A DNA stretch of 64,000 nucleotides from Heterohyrax brucei (GCA_028571685.1 CM053143.1:137116829-137180828), one strand, 5' to 3'. Numbered from the stretch's first letter, positions 11,135 through 22,605 are shown. Numbers and translations: made by a program. Notes: generated by a model not told the origin, from the letters alone.

Positions 11135-12060
11135 AATAGAGAATAGGAAGAAGATAAAGAGGAGAACTGCAGGTGCAGAAGTCTCATAATATTCATCTTC
11201 CACTCTTCTTCCAATTAGAAGGTTCTGAAGTGCCCTTTGACATTCCACATTCAGTGGGCTGTATTTGGGGCAGAGAAGGTCAAAGGCAGTGCAGGTCCAC
11301 CTAACAGGAAAGACGGTAGACTTATGGAGCCCAGAATAAATGAGTGGAACAGTATCATTACCAAGCAAAGAATTCTTGTGAGATTTATTTATTTTGTAAT
11401 GACATAATTCTCCCTGAAATCATCAAAAAGCCTTTTAGGGTATGAATTATTTGCAGCTGCCAAAAGAAAACTCCTGCACATACATCTGAGGATAATGGGT
11501 CTCCAATAAACCCTACCCAGTGCTGGCAGGAATTAGCACAGGTTAACACAGGAGCTACCTCAAATTGTTATAGCTTAGTTTATAGCAGGAAGAAAATTCT
11601 AAGTTTTTCCACTTCAGTATAATTTACATAATTGCCACAAAGCAAATTTTAAATGATGCTTCTCTCCAGATACTACACAGGCCACTTTTACTAAAACATG
11701 TTCAAATTATGTAGCTTGAACTGCAGCACGCAAGTGGTCTTTCGCTCTGTCTCACACACATACACACACGTACAGCATACTCCTGTATTTGGTACTGAAT
11801 ACATTGTTAGTTCCCACAGTTGCTATAACTCCGATTTCAACTGATTTCTGTCAGTTTATTTAGCAGATGAGACTGGAACAGCTGTGTCTTCAATATACAT
11901 CATTGTCTTTAAGTGATACTCAGAGTAGACTACAATTAAATTACAGAGCTGTTAAAAAGGTTGTAATTATAGCATTTATTCACCACATTTACAAGGCCAG
12001 ATAACACACACAAAGAACTAAGAGCTGAAGAAAAAAAGAAAAACCCACCCAGTCCACCCC
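11135..12060. other. Unclassified sequence
   Basis: AT-rich DNA with a short (CA)n stretch near 11753-11770. No recognised element. The 85-codon minus-strand frame at 11111-11368 partly overlaps a SINE and is not credited. Confidence 0.4.
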
Positions 12061-12744
12061 CTATTACTTACCTCAGCTGGAAATCTGGTTAAGGGAGAAG
12101 GGGCAGACCAGTTTGCTACCATGCAGTGAGTCCAGGTATTATAACAATAGTGTTTTGTGTTTCAGAGGGTCTTGGATCCCAGAAGTTGATGGCACTTTAG
12201 GACATCCATCTGGTGGCAAATCATCTCTCTGTTACACTGGGAAGAAGGAAGCCCGGCAAGGCGGCCATGACTCACTGACATTTACAGACAGCAAGGGAGG
12301 AGCTGGGACCTGAACCAAGAACCAGGGCAACTCCTGCCAGTGGGCTGAACAGGGAATGCAAAATCAGGACATCCAGATCTGGTTCCTTGTTTTGCTCTCA
12401 TCTATATGAGCAAATTAATTTATCCAGCAGTATTTATCAGACAGCTCTTTGGAAGGTTTGAAAACTGTCCTTCACTTCCTCTGCCAAAATGACACAAGGT
12501 AAAAGAGAGGAAGAAATTCCTCCGAGCTGTTTATGCGAATCAGTTCTGCTCTCATCAGTAATGAATTCAGAACCACAAGAAGAACGCTACAGTTCACTTA
12601 GACACCTTCAACCCAAGCGTCCGCAAGATATACTGAGGACTGTGATACCTGTGCAGCCAGCAAACTCTCTGAATAGACACACTGAAAGAATGTTGACTAG
12701 GTCACGATACAATCAAGCAAACAATCAACACGTACCTACTGCCA

Positions 12745-12850
12745 TCCTTACTGTGTGTTAAGACACCATACTAGAGACTACTAGGGACCCACAGAAATGT
12801 CATGCTGAGACTTGTTTCTCAAAAGCTCACAGTCGAGTTGAATAGACAAA
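12745..12850 (+). repeat. L2-type ancient repeat fragment
   Basis: It reads actgtgtgttaagacacc...agggacccacagaaatg...aaagctcacagtcgag, matching the usual L2 order. Confidence 0.45.
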
Positions 12851-13111
12851 ACACACAAGAAGACAGAACAAAATAAGGCAGTATATATACGATACAACAA
12901 ACTTTTCAGTCACATGCCAATCTGATTTTCACTCTTCCTTCCCCCAGTGTGATCACAAGTAACGGTGGTGTGCTCATCTTCAGGTTTACCTGAGTGGTCT
13001 TTTAAAAATTTATTTCAGTTGGCATTCAATTTAACTTTTCAAACCACTAAACAGCGGCAGAAGTAATTATTTCCATTATATGCAAAGCCCCTGACCCCTC
13101 AAATGACTTAC

Positions 13112-13158
13112 CTTGTCCCTCGATTTAAACTCTTGTTTGATGGCCATGGAGGGAATCA
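13112..13158 (-). CDS. Candidate internal exon of an unnamed minus-strand gene (47 nt)
   Basis: On the minus strand a pyrimidine-rich acceptor (gttttctcttaacaccag) precedes a 47-nt segment that ends AAG before a consensus donor gtaagt. Only one frame is open: two bases, then IPSMAIKQEFKSRDK, ending in phase 0. It is not inside a recognised repeat, and the nearest SINE starts about 25 bases upstream. It joins in phase to the candidate exon at 17879-17921. The splice signals are among the best in the window. I recognise no domain or protein. Chance remains possible because the segment is short. Confidence 0.45.
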
Positions 13159-13184
13159 CTGGTGTTAAGAGAAAACCTTCTCTA

Positions 13185-13369
13185 ACAGTGTGTGTTAAGT
13201 CAATTCTGACTCACAGTAACCCCAGGTGTATTCCATAGGGTTTTCAATGGCTGATGTTTTTGGAAATAGATTTCCACGCCTTTCTTCTGAGATGCCTCTA
13301 GGTGGACTCTAACCTCCAAAATTTCCATTAGCAACTGAATGTATTATCTGTACCACTCAGGGGCACCCT
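13185..13369 (-). mobile_element. AfroSINE, second subtype
   Basis: It shows gtgtgttaagtcaattctg, gaaatagatttccacgcc and gtaccactcaggggcacc in antisense order. Confidence 0.8.
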
Positions 13370-14069
13370 CACAGCACTACCTTAGATAAAATCTACACCT
13401 TTACAGCACTTGTTCTCTCAATATAGACTAAGCATAACAAAGACATTACACTATTCTATTCCATCCTGCTCCCAGGGCAGATAGCACTTTCTGATCACGT
13501 AATTTGTTTTCCGCTGAGTGTAAATACAGCTCTCATGATTCTTCACACACCACCACAGACAGCTATTGGCAAATGGTCAAGCATGACGTGTGACAAAGAA
13601 AGCATTTGCTAAACAAAATCGGAATTTTGTTTCTACTGTCTTAATAAGCTAATAACATTATGCACCATGTTAATGCTCCGGGTTCAGAAGGTGGTGAGCA
13701 CAATGTGATCTCAAAGGTAAGTGCAGCAAAGACCAATGTCTATGCTCTCTTCCTTAACAGTGTTAAAGATCCTGATTTATAACTGGGCACCTGGCTAAGT
13801 TGTGGTTAACAGGATATAGGCAATTTTCAGATGTATGCATATACCACTTCCATAGCCCATCCTCTAATCTGGTGCCCAGAACAAAAACGTGGTGGCAAAC
13901 CATCCTGGGTCACGTGGATGGAGAACACACACTTGAGGTGGTTAAGCAATAAAGGAGAAAGAACTTAAGTCACAAATGTCCTAAAGCAGAAGAGTCACTA
14001 CATTGTCCCTGAACTGTCTACCCTTGACCTGCTACAAGACAGAGAAATAAATACATTCCTATCTTCGTT
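13370..14069. other. Unclassified sequence
   Basis: No recognised repeat. A plus-strand donor-like AAG/GTAAGT at about 13712-13720 follows an acceptor-like gctccgggttcag 29 bases earlier. The pair is too weak to call an exon. Confidence 0.35.
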
Positions 14070-14237
14070 ACCAAAAAACCACCAAACCCAATGCTGTTGA
14101 GTTGATTCTGACTCATAGCAACCCTATAGACACAGTAGAACTGCCCCATAGTGCTTCTAAGGAGTATCTGGTGGACTTGAATGGCTGAACTCCTGGTCAG
14201 CAGCCATAGCACTTAACCACTATGCCACCTGCTCCTT
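14070..14237 (-). mobile_element. AfroSINE
   Basis: Antisense, from ccaaaaaaccaccaaaccc to actatgccacctgctcc. Confidence 0.88.
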
Positions 14238-14639
14238 ATGGACAACCAACCATGCATCCGTGTGAGGACACTTTAAAACAGAGGTGCTTGGCATGCTTAA
14301 AAATGTCTGACCTAGATCTGAATCAGAATTCCATTTTTTAAATTAAACTCCAGCTTGTCCTAAGTGCTTGTTTATGCTTTCCTAAAAAAGTAACCTGTGA
14401 TTTAGGGCCTACTGACACATGTATTTTCTTGTAAAGCTTTAACCACCCCCAGTAAATAATGAAAGGAGCAAGAAGGTAAATGAAATGTTTGCCAAGGTGA
14501 TCTCGGGGAAAGGCTTGCACAGCATGCCCCAGGAAGAAGGTACACGTAGGCATTTCATAAAACCGCTTGCTGGTTTGGCTCCAGGAAGTCTGTATTAGAA
14601 AACAGATCAGCTAACCTTATAAAATTTTAACTTACAACT

Positions 14640-14815
14640 GTCTTGTAGCCACACATGATCCAAGGTACCCACAACTGTGGTCACTTCCTCCCTCCGTATT
14701 TTTCTATAAAAAGTTCACCTCTCCTTCTGAGCAATGAAACACTTTGTGACCGTACACTGTGTTGCCCAGCTGTAGCTGTTTCTGTTCCTCAATAAAACTC
14801 CTTTTGTTCCACTAA
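14640..14815 (+). mobile_element. ERV-type LTR 3' portion (promoter, R and U5-like)
   Basis: A TATA box (tataaaaag, 14705-14713) lies about 80 bases before a poly(A) signal (aataaa, 14791-14796), followed by actccttttgttcc. This compact spacing is typical of the U3/R/U5 part of retroviral LTRs. The 5' limit and the family are unclear, and no internal viral sequence was seen nearby. Confidence 0.5.
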
Positions 14816-15288
14816 TTATGAGATTTTCTACTATAACATATCCAAACTAATAAAGCAGACACACATAAGTTCACAGTAACCTAGAATTTGAAGCCTTTTA
14901 TCAGGAACAAACAGGAGGTGGGAGAGTAAAAGAGCATTTCCAAATACAAATCAAAGAAAGTATTTTTCCAGTCTGCCTTAAACCACATATCCTATAAATT
15001 TTAGATTCGCCAAGGTGAGCAAGCACATGTGCATACACATTATACATCTTTGTAAATCTGTTTATACACAATATTTCGAAACTCACTGGTATAACACCAA
15101 GCCAATGGGATTACTAAAACGTTTCAAAACCACAGCCTCCAGGTGCCAAAGATTTCTTGCTATCTAAACCAGAAAGATCTTCCTGTTAGAATCAAGTCTG
15201 AGGATCTAAACAAGTAAGCAAAATATTTTTTTTTTTATAACAGGTGCTGTGCTTTTAATTCTTAACCCTCTCCCTAACACATATGTAC

Positions 15289-15333
<45 letters not shown>
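15289..15333 (+). repeat. (CA)n microsatellite
   Basis: About 45 bases of near-perfect CA dinucleotides with one early CG step; likely length-polymorphic. Confidence 0.95.
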
Positions 15334-15334
<1 letters not shown>

Positions 15335-16285
15335 ATACAAATTAAACATTTAAATAGGTTATAAAAGAGTTCAGAAAAATTCATGAAGGTTTGAAAGTCC
15401 ATACTGGATCACTAAGGCTCTTTTAAAGAACATCTCAACAGCTGCTGTCCAACCTTGGGCACTACTGCAGTCTGAGTTACAGGTTGGATGATCACGTAGC
15501 ATCTCAGCATGTCTTTTGTGCTACTCTATTCTAACTTCCAAGTATGAACATATGTAGGGTTTTAAAAGAACAGCAGGAACAGAATTCTATCTCCAAGACC
15601 TCTTTGCTGGATGAGGTTGGCTGTAGGAAGGGAAGAGAATCTGATCTTTTTTTTTTTTTTTCATTTTTTGTTTTCACTTTCTCATTTTTAATTTCACAAA
15701 CCAGTTTAAAACCCTCCCACAAATCTAAATTCACCTATTCTTCTCTTAACTCATCATCTTTCTCTGGCTCACTCTCAGGCAACACAAGCCAGGAATTATG
15801 AAAGAAAAAGCTTACACAAGCTCATTTTCCTCTTTTTATATTTCATTAATGATTCTCTTTGTTTAGATGTACATCATCTTTAGGAGGAAGACCTAAACTC
15901 CAGCAACTTAGAACAGAAAGATGAAGAAGAGTCTAGTAGTTCTGCCTGTCTAGTAATAAAGAAAGCCAAGTGTATTGCCAGATCCTAGTGATGGACTATT
16001 TTTAATCCCAAGAAAACCAAATAATGAAACAAATGAGCAAAAACCACCAATGATAAGGGCAAAGAGCTAAAGCCTAGAGTAGAAACCAGAGAGGACTGGT
16101 TTCTATTCATGGACCCCAAACCAAGAGATTTAGATTGTCATCTAGGAACTCTTAAGAGTGGCAGTCTTGCCACTCTGTACTTCCTAGTAATAAGAAAAAA
16201 GACTGTTGGGCTGTCCCCTAGAAGGGGCAACTGTTTAGGACTCAGCAAGCCTTTTCCTGCACGAGAATGTCAGTCAAGAATGCTT
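15334..16285. other. Unclassified sequence
   Basis: No recognised repeat. A poly-T stretch lies at 15646-15661. The 85-codon plus-strand frame (15544-15801) passes through that T-run and is not credited. Confidence 0.4.
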
Positions 16286-16460
16286 GACAAATCAAACCAT
16301 TCCAATTTACGGTGATCCCCCACGGACACAGTAGAACTCTACTCCATAAGGTTTTCAAAGGCTTATTTTTCAGAAGAGGCTTTTCTTTTGAAGTGCCTTT
16401 GGGTGGACTTGAACCTCAAGCTTTCTGGTCAGTGGTTGCATGTTTGACCCTCTGCACCCC
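16286..16460 (-). mobile_element. AfroSINE, second subtype, antisense
   Basis: It reads caaatcaaaccattcc through gggtggacttgaacctc to ccctctgcacccccagcc. The next SINE, in the opposite orientation, starts within 10 bases. Confidence 0.75.
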
Positions 16461-16465
16461 CAGCC

Positions 16466-16614
16466 CTGCGGTATGTAATGGCTAAGTGTTATGACTGCTA
16501 ATCAAATGGCTGGCAGTTCAAATCCACCAGGCACTCCTTGGAAACTCTATGAGGCAGTTATACTCTGTCCTACAGTGTCATTATGATTTGGAATCAGCTC
16601 AACAGCAGTGACTT
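16466..16614 (+). mobile_element. AfroSINE, sense
   Basis: The head ggtatgtaatggctaag is followed by ctggcagttcaaatccacc and the tail gctcaacagcagtgac with a T-run. It forms a tail-out inverted pair with 16286-16460. Confidence 0.8.
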
Positions 16615-16772
16615 TTTTTGATGGGGGCCTCGAAGAATGCTAGAGGAGGAGGAGGAGGAATTTCAGCTTGTCTGATATTCAGCAAGTGCCAAGCTTTGTG
16701 CCCAGGTAGAGGGCTGTGCCTACTTGAAGGAAGGGCCCACCTACTGCTATCAAGTTGGGTCCAACTCATAGT

Positions 16773-17878
16773 CTTGTCAAAAATATTCACAGGCTTGAAA
16801 TCATGAACCCACGGACAGCATTTACCCAGAGAGGACAGTTGCCCCTAGTTCTCAAAAAGCAGTTACGAAAAGAAGGTAGCCCCATATGGTGGTAAGTACT
16901 GGATGAACTCCCCCTGTTATAGGGGAATACTGTCTATGTGCTTTCTCTAAACAATAGGACACTTGGGGTTAGAGGGTGAGGCTAAGGTGAGCAATCAGGG
17001 CCAGCTTCACAGACATGCGACCTGGGTAGTCTCCAAAAGGCCCATGCTTAGTTTAATGCTTCCCTATGACAGTCCTGGGAACAATGGGGGTTTAGGGTAA
17101 AATCTTTATCTTCCATGAAGGAGATTCAGGTGTGATTCCAGCCAATGGACTTCAAGCACAGCCACCACCTATGGGTGAACAGGTTCTAGTGCAGCTTCCA
17201 GACAGAGACAGGCTAGGAAGAAAGGTCTGGCTACCTACATTTGAAAATCACCCAGTGGGGACATTACGGACCACAACTGTCTGGTCCCATTATGCATGTG
17301 GTTGCTATGAGTCAGAGGCTGACTCTGAGGAGTTAGACACAAATGTTGTGACCCCAGGGAGCACCTGACTTACTAATTGATTCTGGACTGTGGCATGAAG
17401 GAAAGAAGGGGCCTCAAGAAGCCACTACTGTCCAGACTCACCTGTAATCCAGGGACCAATAAGAGCAGAGCACCCAGGGTCCATCATGAGAAAGGAAGAC
17501 TTACACTGTGCTCCAAGACTGAAAAGCTTAGGGTGGTTACCTATGTAATCCAATCGGTCCTCCCACAAGTGTGAGTATATGGCAGGATTTGCATCCCAGA
17601 GAAGAATTACTCTGTTGGTACCAAACTGAACAAGTGTTCCAGGTAGTCAGTAATGGTCCTTCCTCATTCTCAGCCAACCTCTCCATTACTGGTCAACCAG
17701 TAGCCCAAGATTGCAAGAGTAGAGAATCTAAAAGTAGTTTCTGTTTTGGCAAGTTTGACCACAGATACTTCTATTTCCTCTTATTAAAGAGAAAATTATT
17801 AAATGTGGAATGCTAGGATTTGATTGGCATAGTTGTCTGGCTCCCTATTTCCCTCTTTTTAACTATCAGTATGTTTAC
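16773..17878. other. Unclassified sequence, possibly an old retroelement
   Basis: Three moderate plus-strand open frames (17132-17368, 17377-17574, 17571-17816) follow one another with no recognisable domain. On the minus strand, 17442-17518 is bounded by a good acceptor (aagcttttcag) and a consensus donor (CAG/GTGAGT), but its open frame does not fit its neighbours. I could not assign a family. A small SINE scrap sits just upstream at about 16742-16772. Confidence 0.35.
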
Positions 17879-17921
17879 CTTCTCTTGTACTACACTGTAC
17901 AATACTACCAGAGCTAATCTT
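17879..17921 (-). CDS. Candidate internal exon of the minus-strand gene (43 nt)
   Basis: An acceptor of moderate quality (tatttcctatag) precedes a 43-nt segment ending AAG before gtaaac. The phase-0 frame is open and reads KISSGSIVQCSTRE plus one base. It begins in the phase left by the exon at 21595-21644 and ends in the phase needed by 13112-13158. The splice sites are weaker than for its neighbours, and I noticed it while looking for an exon in this interval, so it is the least independent member of the chain. Confidence 0.28.
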
Positions 17922-17989
17922 CTATAGGAAATACTGTATGTATTGGCCTAATTCTGCATTTATACAGAGATTTTTTTTTAAAAAAAAAA

Positions 17990-18150
17990 AAAAAGGAAAG
18001 AAACCCATTGCTATTGAGTCAATTTTGACTTACAATGACCCTACAGGGCAGAACAGAAGTGCTCCAAAGAGTTTCCAAGGAGTACCCCGTGGATTTGTAC
18101 TGCCAATCTTTTAGCTAGCAGCCATAGTTCTGTAATCATGTCACTGGAGT
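17990..18150 (-). mobile_element. AfroSINE
   Basis: It runs antisense from gaaacccattgctattgag to aatcatgtcactggag and follows a T/A homopolymer junction (about 17971-17993). Confidence 0.85.
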
Positions 18151-18280
18151 TTTCAGACACTGATTATGTTGAAACATTTTTCACAGTAAAAATAAAATCT
18201 TTTTGAGATTTCAAATCGGTAAGATAAATGAGGTTTTTGGACTTTATCTACTATCTCTGGGTGATGGAATTATAGGTTAT

Positions 18281-18735
18281 TGTCATGGGTTGAATTGTGT
18301 CCCCCCAAAAATGTGTGGTTTTGCTAAACTGTATGTTAAGGGATTAGGGTGGGGCTGTAAATTCCTGCATAGGATTACTTCCCTGCTCTGCTGTAAAGGG
18401 AGTTTCCCTGGAGTATGGCTTGCCCCACCCTTAATCCTTTCAGTCTGCAAGAGATAAAAAGCAGAGAATGGGAACCTCGCACCATCAAGAAATCTGCACC
18501 GGGAGAAGAGCCCATCCTTCAGACCTGAGGTTCCTGCACCAAGATGCTCGCTGGACAAAGACTGATGGCAATACCGGACTTTCCTCCAGAGCCGACAAGG
18601 GGAAAGCCTTCCCCTGGAGTGGACACCCTGAATATGGACTTGTAGCCTACCGGACTGTGTAAGAATAAACCTTCCTTTGTTAAAGTCATCCACTCTGTGG
18701 TATTTCTGTTAGGGCAGTCCTAGCTGACTAAAACA
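18281..18735 (+). mobile_element. ERVL-MaLR-like solo LTR (455 bp)
   Basis: It starts tgtcatgggttgaattgtg and ends gctgactaaaaca, with an aataaa signal near 18664. It is flanked by gttat (18276-18280) and gtcat (18736-18740), a 5-bp target duplication with one change. It shares the family layout with the LTRs at 20883 and 25905. No internal viral sequence remains. Both a plus-strand frame (18203-18457) and a 136-codon minus-strand frame (18283-18693) cross it and are LTR shadows. Confidence 0.85.
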
Positions 18736-18740
18736 GTCAT

Positions 18741-19740
18741 TTTTTATTATCTTCTTGAATTTTTAAAATTTATTTTCAAAATGTTTTATAATGACGATAT
18801 ACAAATTTTATGGTTAGAAAAAAGCAGCTCAAAAGACTTAACTTGAGTAAAAGTGATTTCCATACATTTTAGAAATAAGTTTTTCCAAATAAAATGCTGA
18901 TATGCTGATGAGAAATCATTTTGACCTACTCATTAAAGTTGGCTCCTTACAGGCTTCTGCTTGGCTATACTTTGATGGTCTAGCTCACATTACTTAATTC
19001 TTTCACCTTTAAAAGCCTTTAAAATGTCACTTCTTCCCCCAAATTTTGTGTTTGAAAAACTTAAACAAATCACTCAAATACTCCATCAGTTAAAAAAAAA
19101 TTCATTAAAATGAAAAGTACAATATACCCCAACCCCAGTTTAACCTACACATGAACAAGCTTATCTAAAAATAAACACTTTTTAAACAAAAGGGGGTTTA
19201 TGATATTTCTACTGTCACATTAAAGTATAGCAGGAACATCTGAACTTAATGCCTTTTGGACAGTTACTTCATCAGGATCTATTTTCCTACTGATGGAAAA
19301 TAGGTTGATTCCAATTTCTTGTTATACAAATTTGAGTTCAATAAAGGAATGTCCTTGTACACATATTTTTATACATTAATACGTCTTCTGCAAAATTCCC
19401 AGAAGTACTATTCCTCAATTAAAAGGATAGAATTTTTAAATTTTGATACACATTACATTAGCCTCTCGCAGTGTATGAGTGCACGTTTTTCCACATCCTT
19501 TACTGCACTCAACATTATCACTCTTTTTTATTTTTTTCTAACCTGATCACTGAAAAATGCTTTCATTCATATGTTACTGAGCATCTTTTCAAATACTCTT
19601 TGGCTCTGTGAGAGACTTCCTTTGTAAATGTGTTCATTAATTTTTATTGATTATCTTTTCTTGTGGTTCTTTCTCACAAACTCAGGACTACATTCCTCAC
19701 ATTGATGCTGCTTGAGATAAGTCCTTTATAATGTCCAGTG
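18741..19740. other. Unclassified AT-rich sequence
   Basis: No repeat family or exon signature was recognised. Several A/T homopolymers are present. Confidence 0.4.
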
Positions 19741-19744
19741 CCAA

Positions 19745-19789
19745 GTCTGTCCTTGGTCTGAAGAGACAGTATTATAGCCAAGGACAGAC
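19745..19789. other. Perfect 12-bp inverted repeat (hairpin)
   Basis: GTCTGTCCTTGG (19745-19756) and CCAAGGACAGAC (19778-19789) are perfect reverse complements around a 21-base loop. Read on the minus strand, the hairpin lies directly after two AATAAA signals. Confidence 0.75.
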
Positions 19790-19793
19790 CTGC

Positions 19794-20085
19794 TTTATTC
19801 ATTAAATGAAGCTTTATTGTTTTTACACTCTCACATGCAGGAATACAAGACATTTATCAACTACCAATAACCAAATCACCCAAAACTTTAACAGTGCTCT
19901 AGAAAGTTCAAATACTAAGAGAGATGGTTTAATAGAAAACATCACACCACTGCAAACACAGCCATGAAGTTATTTTCTTCATTCGAATGATTGCACGTGT
20001 ACACACAGCAGTTAGAATCACAGCACACCTCATCACTCTTTGAGTTGCCTTAAAGAGACAGAGCCATCTACTCTCCTAAGAAATT
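19794..20085 (-). other. Candidate 3' end of a minus-strand transcript
   Basis: On the minus strand about 270 bases of non-repetitive sequence lead to AATAAA at 19813-19818 and a second AATAAA at 19794-19799, followed by the 12-bp hairpin. The arrangement resembles an mRNA 3' UTR with a cleavage site around 19780-19800. It could be an alternative 3' end of the candidate minus-strand gene or the tail of a retrocopy. No coding portion was recognised, and AATAAA is common by chance in AT-rich DNA. Confidence 0.3.
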
Positions 20086-20882
20086 TAAAAAATAACTACA
20101 CAGGACACTCATTATTCAGTAAAAAAATATGTGGATGCTAGGAAAACTAAACTAAAATCAACTGCACACACAGAAAAATAATGACAAGAGTTTGGTTACA
20201 ATGGTGAGTTTAAAAGATAAGTACTTTTTTCCTTTTCTTTATACTCTCTAAATTACGGCATTTTAATTTCATCCCTCAAAAATGAATTTCAAGTCTGGAA
20301 TTAGTGGTGATGGTAGCACAACTCTTTGAATATACTGGAAACGTTGTATGGTAATTTTAAAAGATGAACTTTATAGTATAAATTATGTCTCAATAAAACT
20401 TAAGAAAAAAAAAAGCAAACTTTAAAAGTGAAAATACTAGACTGCTTTCTTTGTTCACTTCCACTAACTCTATCTTAAAAATTCTGAAGCCGTCTGAAAG
20501 GTAGCAGAATATATAAAATGATATCACATGACAGACAGGTTTCTTTCTGACACTTAGTTTTTGGCAATGATATAGGATGAACATACAGTTTAAAGGACTT
20601 CTTAAAGTATAATGAAACAAGTATATTTTTTAAAAAAAATTCGGAATGACTTTGACCCTAGGGTAGTATGATCTATGCTTCTACATTGCTCATTAGAATT
20701 AACAGTGTTAGTCCTGGGAGAGACAGTGTCACCAGAGCTATCTATTCCTGTTCTACTAATTTCCTTTCTTTCAACTTTGGTTTGGCTTCTGGGGTCCCAG
20801 CTGATCATAAATCAAATCCCACTGTGCCACCAGGGATCCATATTGAACTGCTTCATATAAAAATAAGTAAATAAATTCTAGG
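20086..20882. other. Unclassified sequence
   Basis: No repeat was recognised. Overlapping 60-76 codon frames on both strands at 20390-20874 have no motif or splice context. Confidence 0.4.
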
Positions 20883-21377
20883 TGTCATGGATTGAACTGT
20901 GTTCCCTAAAAAAATCTGTAACAGTTTGGGTGGGCCATAATTCCAGGTATTGTGTGATGTCCCTCTGTGCTGGAATTCCTGCCTCTATGAAGCTAATGAG
21001 AGTGGAGACGGGCAACAGTTGTGTAAATAGAACAAGATTCAACATTTAAGTTTGTTTTGTGCCTTGGGGCAGTCTCTTAAGATAAAAAGGAGAGGAGTGA
21101 GCAAAGATTTTGGGGACCTCATATCACCACAAAGTAGTGCTAGGAGCTGAGGGTGTCCTTTGGAAAGGATTGGGGTTCCTGTGCCTCAAAAGCTTCTACT
21201 CCAGGAGAAGACTGACAACAAGGACCTTCCTCCTATGCTAGCAAAGAAAGCCTTCTCCTGGAGCTGACGTCCTGAATGTGGACTTTTTGCTTCCTGGACT
21301 ATGACAGATAAAATTTGTCTCTTTAAAGCTATCCACTTGTGGTATTTCTATTAGAGCAGCACTAGCTGACTAAAACA
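20883..21377 (+). mobile_element. ERVL-MaLR-like solo LTR (495 bp)
   Basis: It runs tgtcatggattgaactgtg...ctagctgactaaaaca and is flanked by a perfect 5-bp duplication, ctagg at 20878-20882 and 21378-21382. The exact duplication confirms both boundaries and an intact solo LTR. Confidence 0.92.
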
Positions 21378-21594
21378 CTAGGTTAATTAAAAAGCCATGA
21401 ACAATTAAGTAAATTAATTCTATTTATCCCCAGAGTAAGGCCATGGAGGAAAATGCTTGGGTAGCTGGTTATTCTAGCACAATTTTCTATTTCAATCCTA
21501 AGCATCCAAGAAAGGGGAAATCCACAAGTATTCTACCTGTGATGTTAGAAAAGATGCCACAGTAAGTATCAAGATAAAAGTGAAAGTGTCTTAC

Positions 21595-21644
21595 CATAAT
21601 GGATTTGCTAAAGTAGACTTCTGAATGTTTTAAAGTTTCTACTC
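21595..21644 (-). CDS. Candidate internal exon of the minus-strand gene (50 nt)
   Basis: The acceptor tract (ttggtcttacttattcatttcaag) is pyrimidine-rich, and the donor is ATG/gtaaga. One frame is open: two bases, then VETLKHSEVYFSKSIM, ending in phase 0. The first two bases complete a glycine codon with the last base of the exon at 31224-31307. It is not in a recognised repeat, and an RTE remnant begins about 45 bases away. No known domain. Confidence 0.4.
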
Positions 21645-21689
21645 CTTGAAATGAATAAGTAAGACCAAAGAAGAGATACATTTGAATCA

Positions 21690-21830
21690 CGGTGTTGGTG
21701 AAGAATATTGAATATGCCATGGACAGTCAGAAGAATGAACAAATCTGTCTTTAAGGCCTGAATGCTACTTAGAAGTAAGGATACTACGAGTTTTTCTCAC
21801 ATATTTTGGGCACATTATTGAAATACGGGC
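21690..21830 (+). mobile_element. RTE LINE fragment
   Basis: It reads gaatattgaatatgccatgg...aagaatgaacaaatctgtc, then ttttgggcacattattg, matching the C-terminal region of the RTE at 28.8 kb. Confidence 0.6.
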
Positions 21831-22205
21831 TTTTCAGCTGGAGAGAAATTGTTTCAGATCACTCCCAAACCTGCAGGGAAACCATGACTTCCACACTGCA
21901 CAAGCTCCAGGTGGCAATGGTAGGGCATGGCTCTCAGAGGCACTACCACAGATTTATAACACTATCGGCTATGAATGACTCCCACTGTCTTGATAATTGA
22001 GCTCTAACCAATAAGAAAAGAATTAAGCAGGAGTCCAAGGATGACAGGGAAGTAACTTGTGTTTGAGCTTTCTTCTTTCAGACTGCTGGCCAGATGGTGC
22101 CTAGCACCACTTTGTTCTCCTTGATGGCCAGTGATAGCCCGCAACACCGCAAAGCAGATGACCTCCACCCAGTTGACCCTCACATGCTCCCCAGTTGCTC
22201 TCACT

Positions 22206-22605
22206 GTCTATGGAAGAATCATTACCCCCTACTTGGGATCCTAAAAGTCAGAAGTGACTTTCAGTGACAAGCAATTTGTCTTTGAGAGTTCCAGAAAGAG
22301 AAAACTTTCTGGAAGAAAACTTCAGAAGTTTTTAAGGAGCACAGCATAAATACATTAATATTTATTACACTGGAAACTAAGGAATAATGAAATATCAGTT
22401 TCTCTCTTGTCAAGTCTATTCCTTCCTGGCACCTGCCCCTGTCTTCCCCCTTAAAAGCCCTGAGCTTGCCTAGCAGCTTTGAAAAGGCTTTGGTGGAAAT
22501 CTCCCCTCTGTGCCCTGTGTTGCTAGCACACACAAATAAAACTTTTGACCTCTTACCCAAGTACCTGTCTCTGTGACTGACTTTAGTGGCAGGTAGCACA
22601 AACTC
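22206..22605 (+). mobile_element. ERV-like LTR fragment, direct-repeat copy 1
   Basis: Its first part, about 215 bases, is repeated at 22948-23122. The second part has a promoter-like cttaaaagccc (about 22451) and a poly(A) signal aataaa (about 22535), followed by acttttgacctc, as in an R/U5 region. No viral genes were seen nearby. Confidence 0.5.

Noticed and set aside
12489..12761. 90-codon plus-strand open frame with balanced composition
   Set aside because: There is no splice or promoter context, it ends in an L2-like repeat, and no domain was recognised; probably chance.
17442..17518. 77-nt minus-strand segment with good acceptor and donor
   Set aside because: Its only open frame needs a phase that neither neighbouring candidate exon provides, and the surrounding region may be an old retroelement. 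It was left out of the exon chain but deserves a look if transcripts exist.
18283..18693. 136-codon minus-strand open frame
   Set aside because: It lies entirely inside the solo LTR at 18281-18735, antisense to it, and a related frame recurs in the LTR at 25905-26423.
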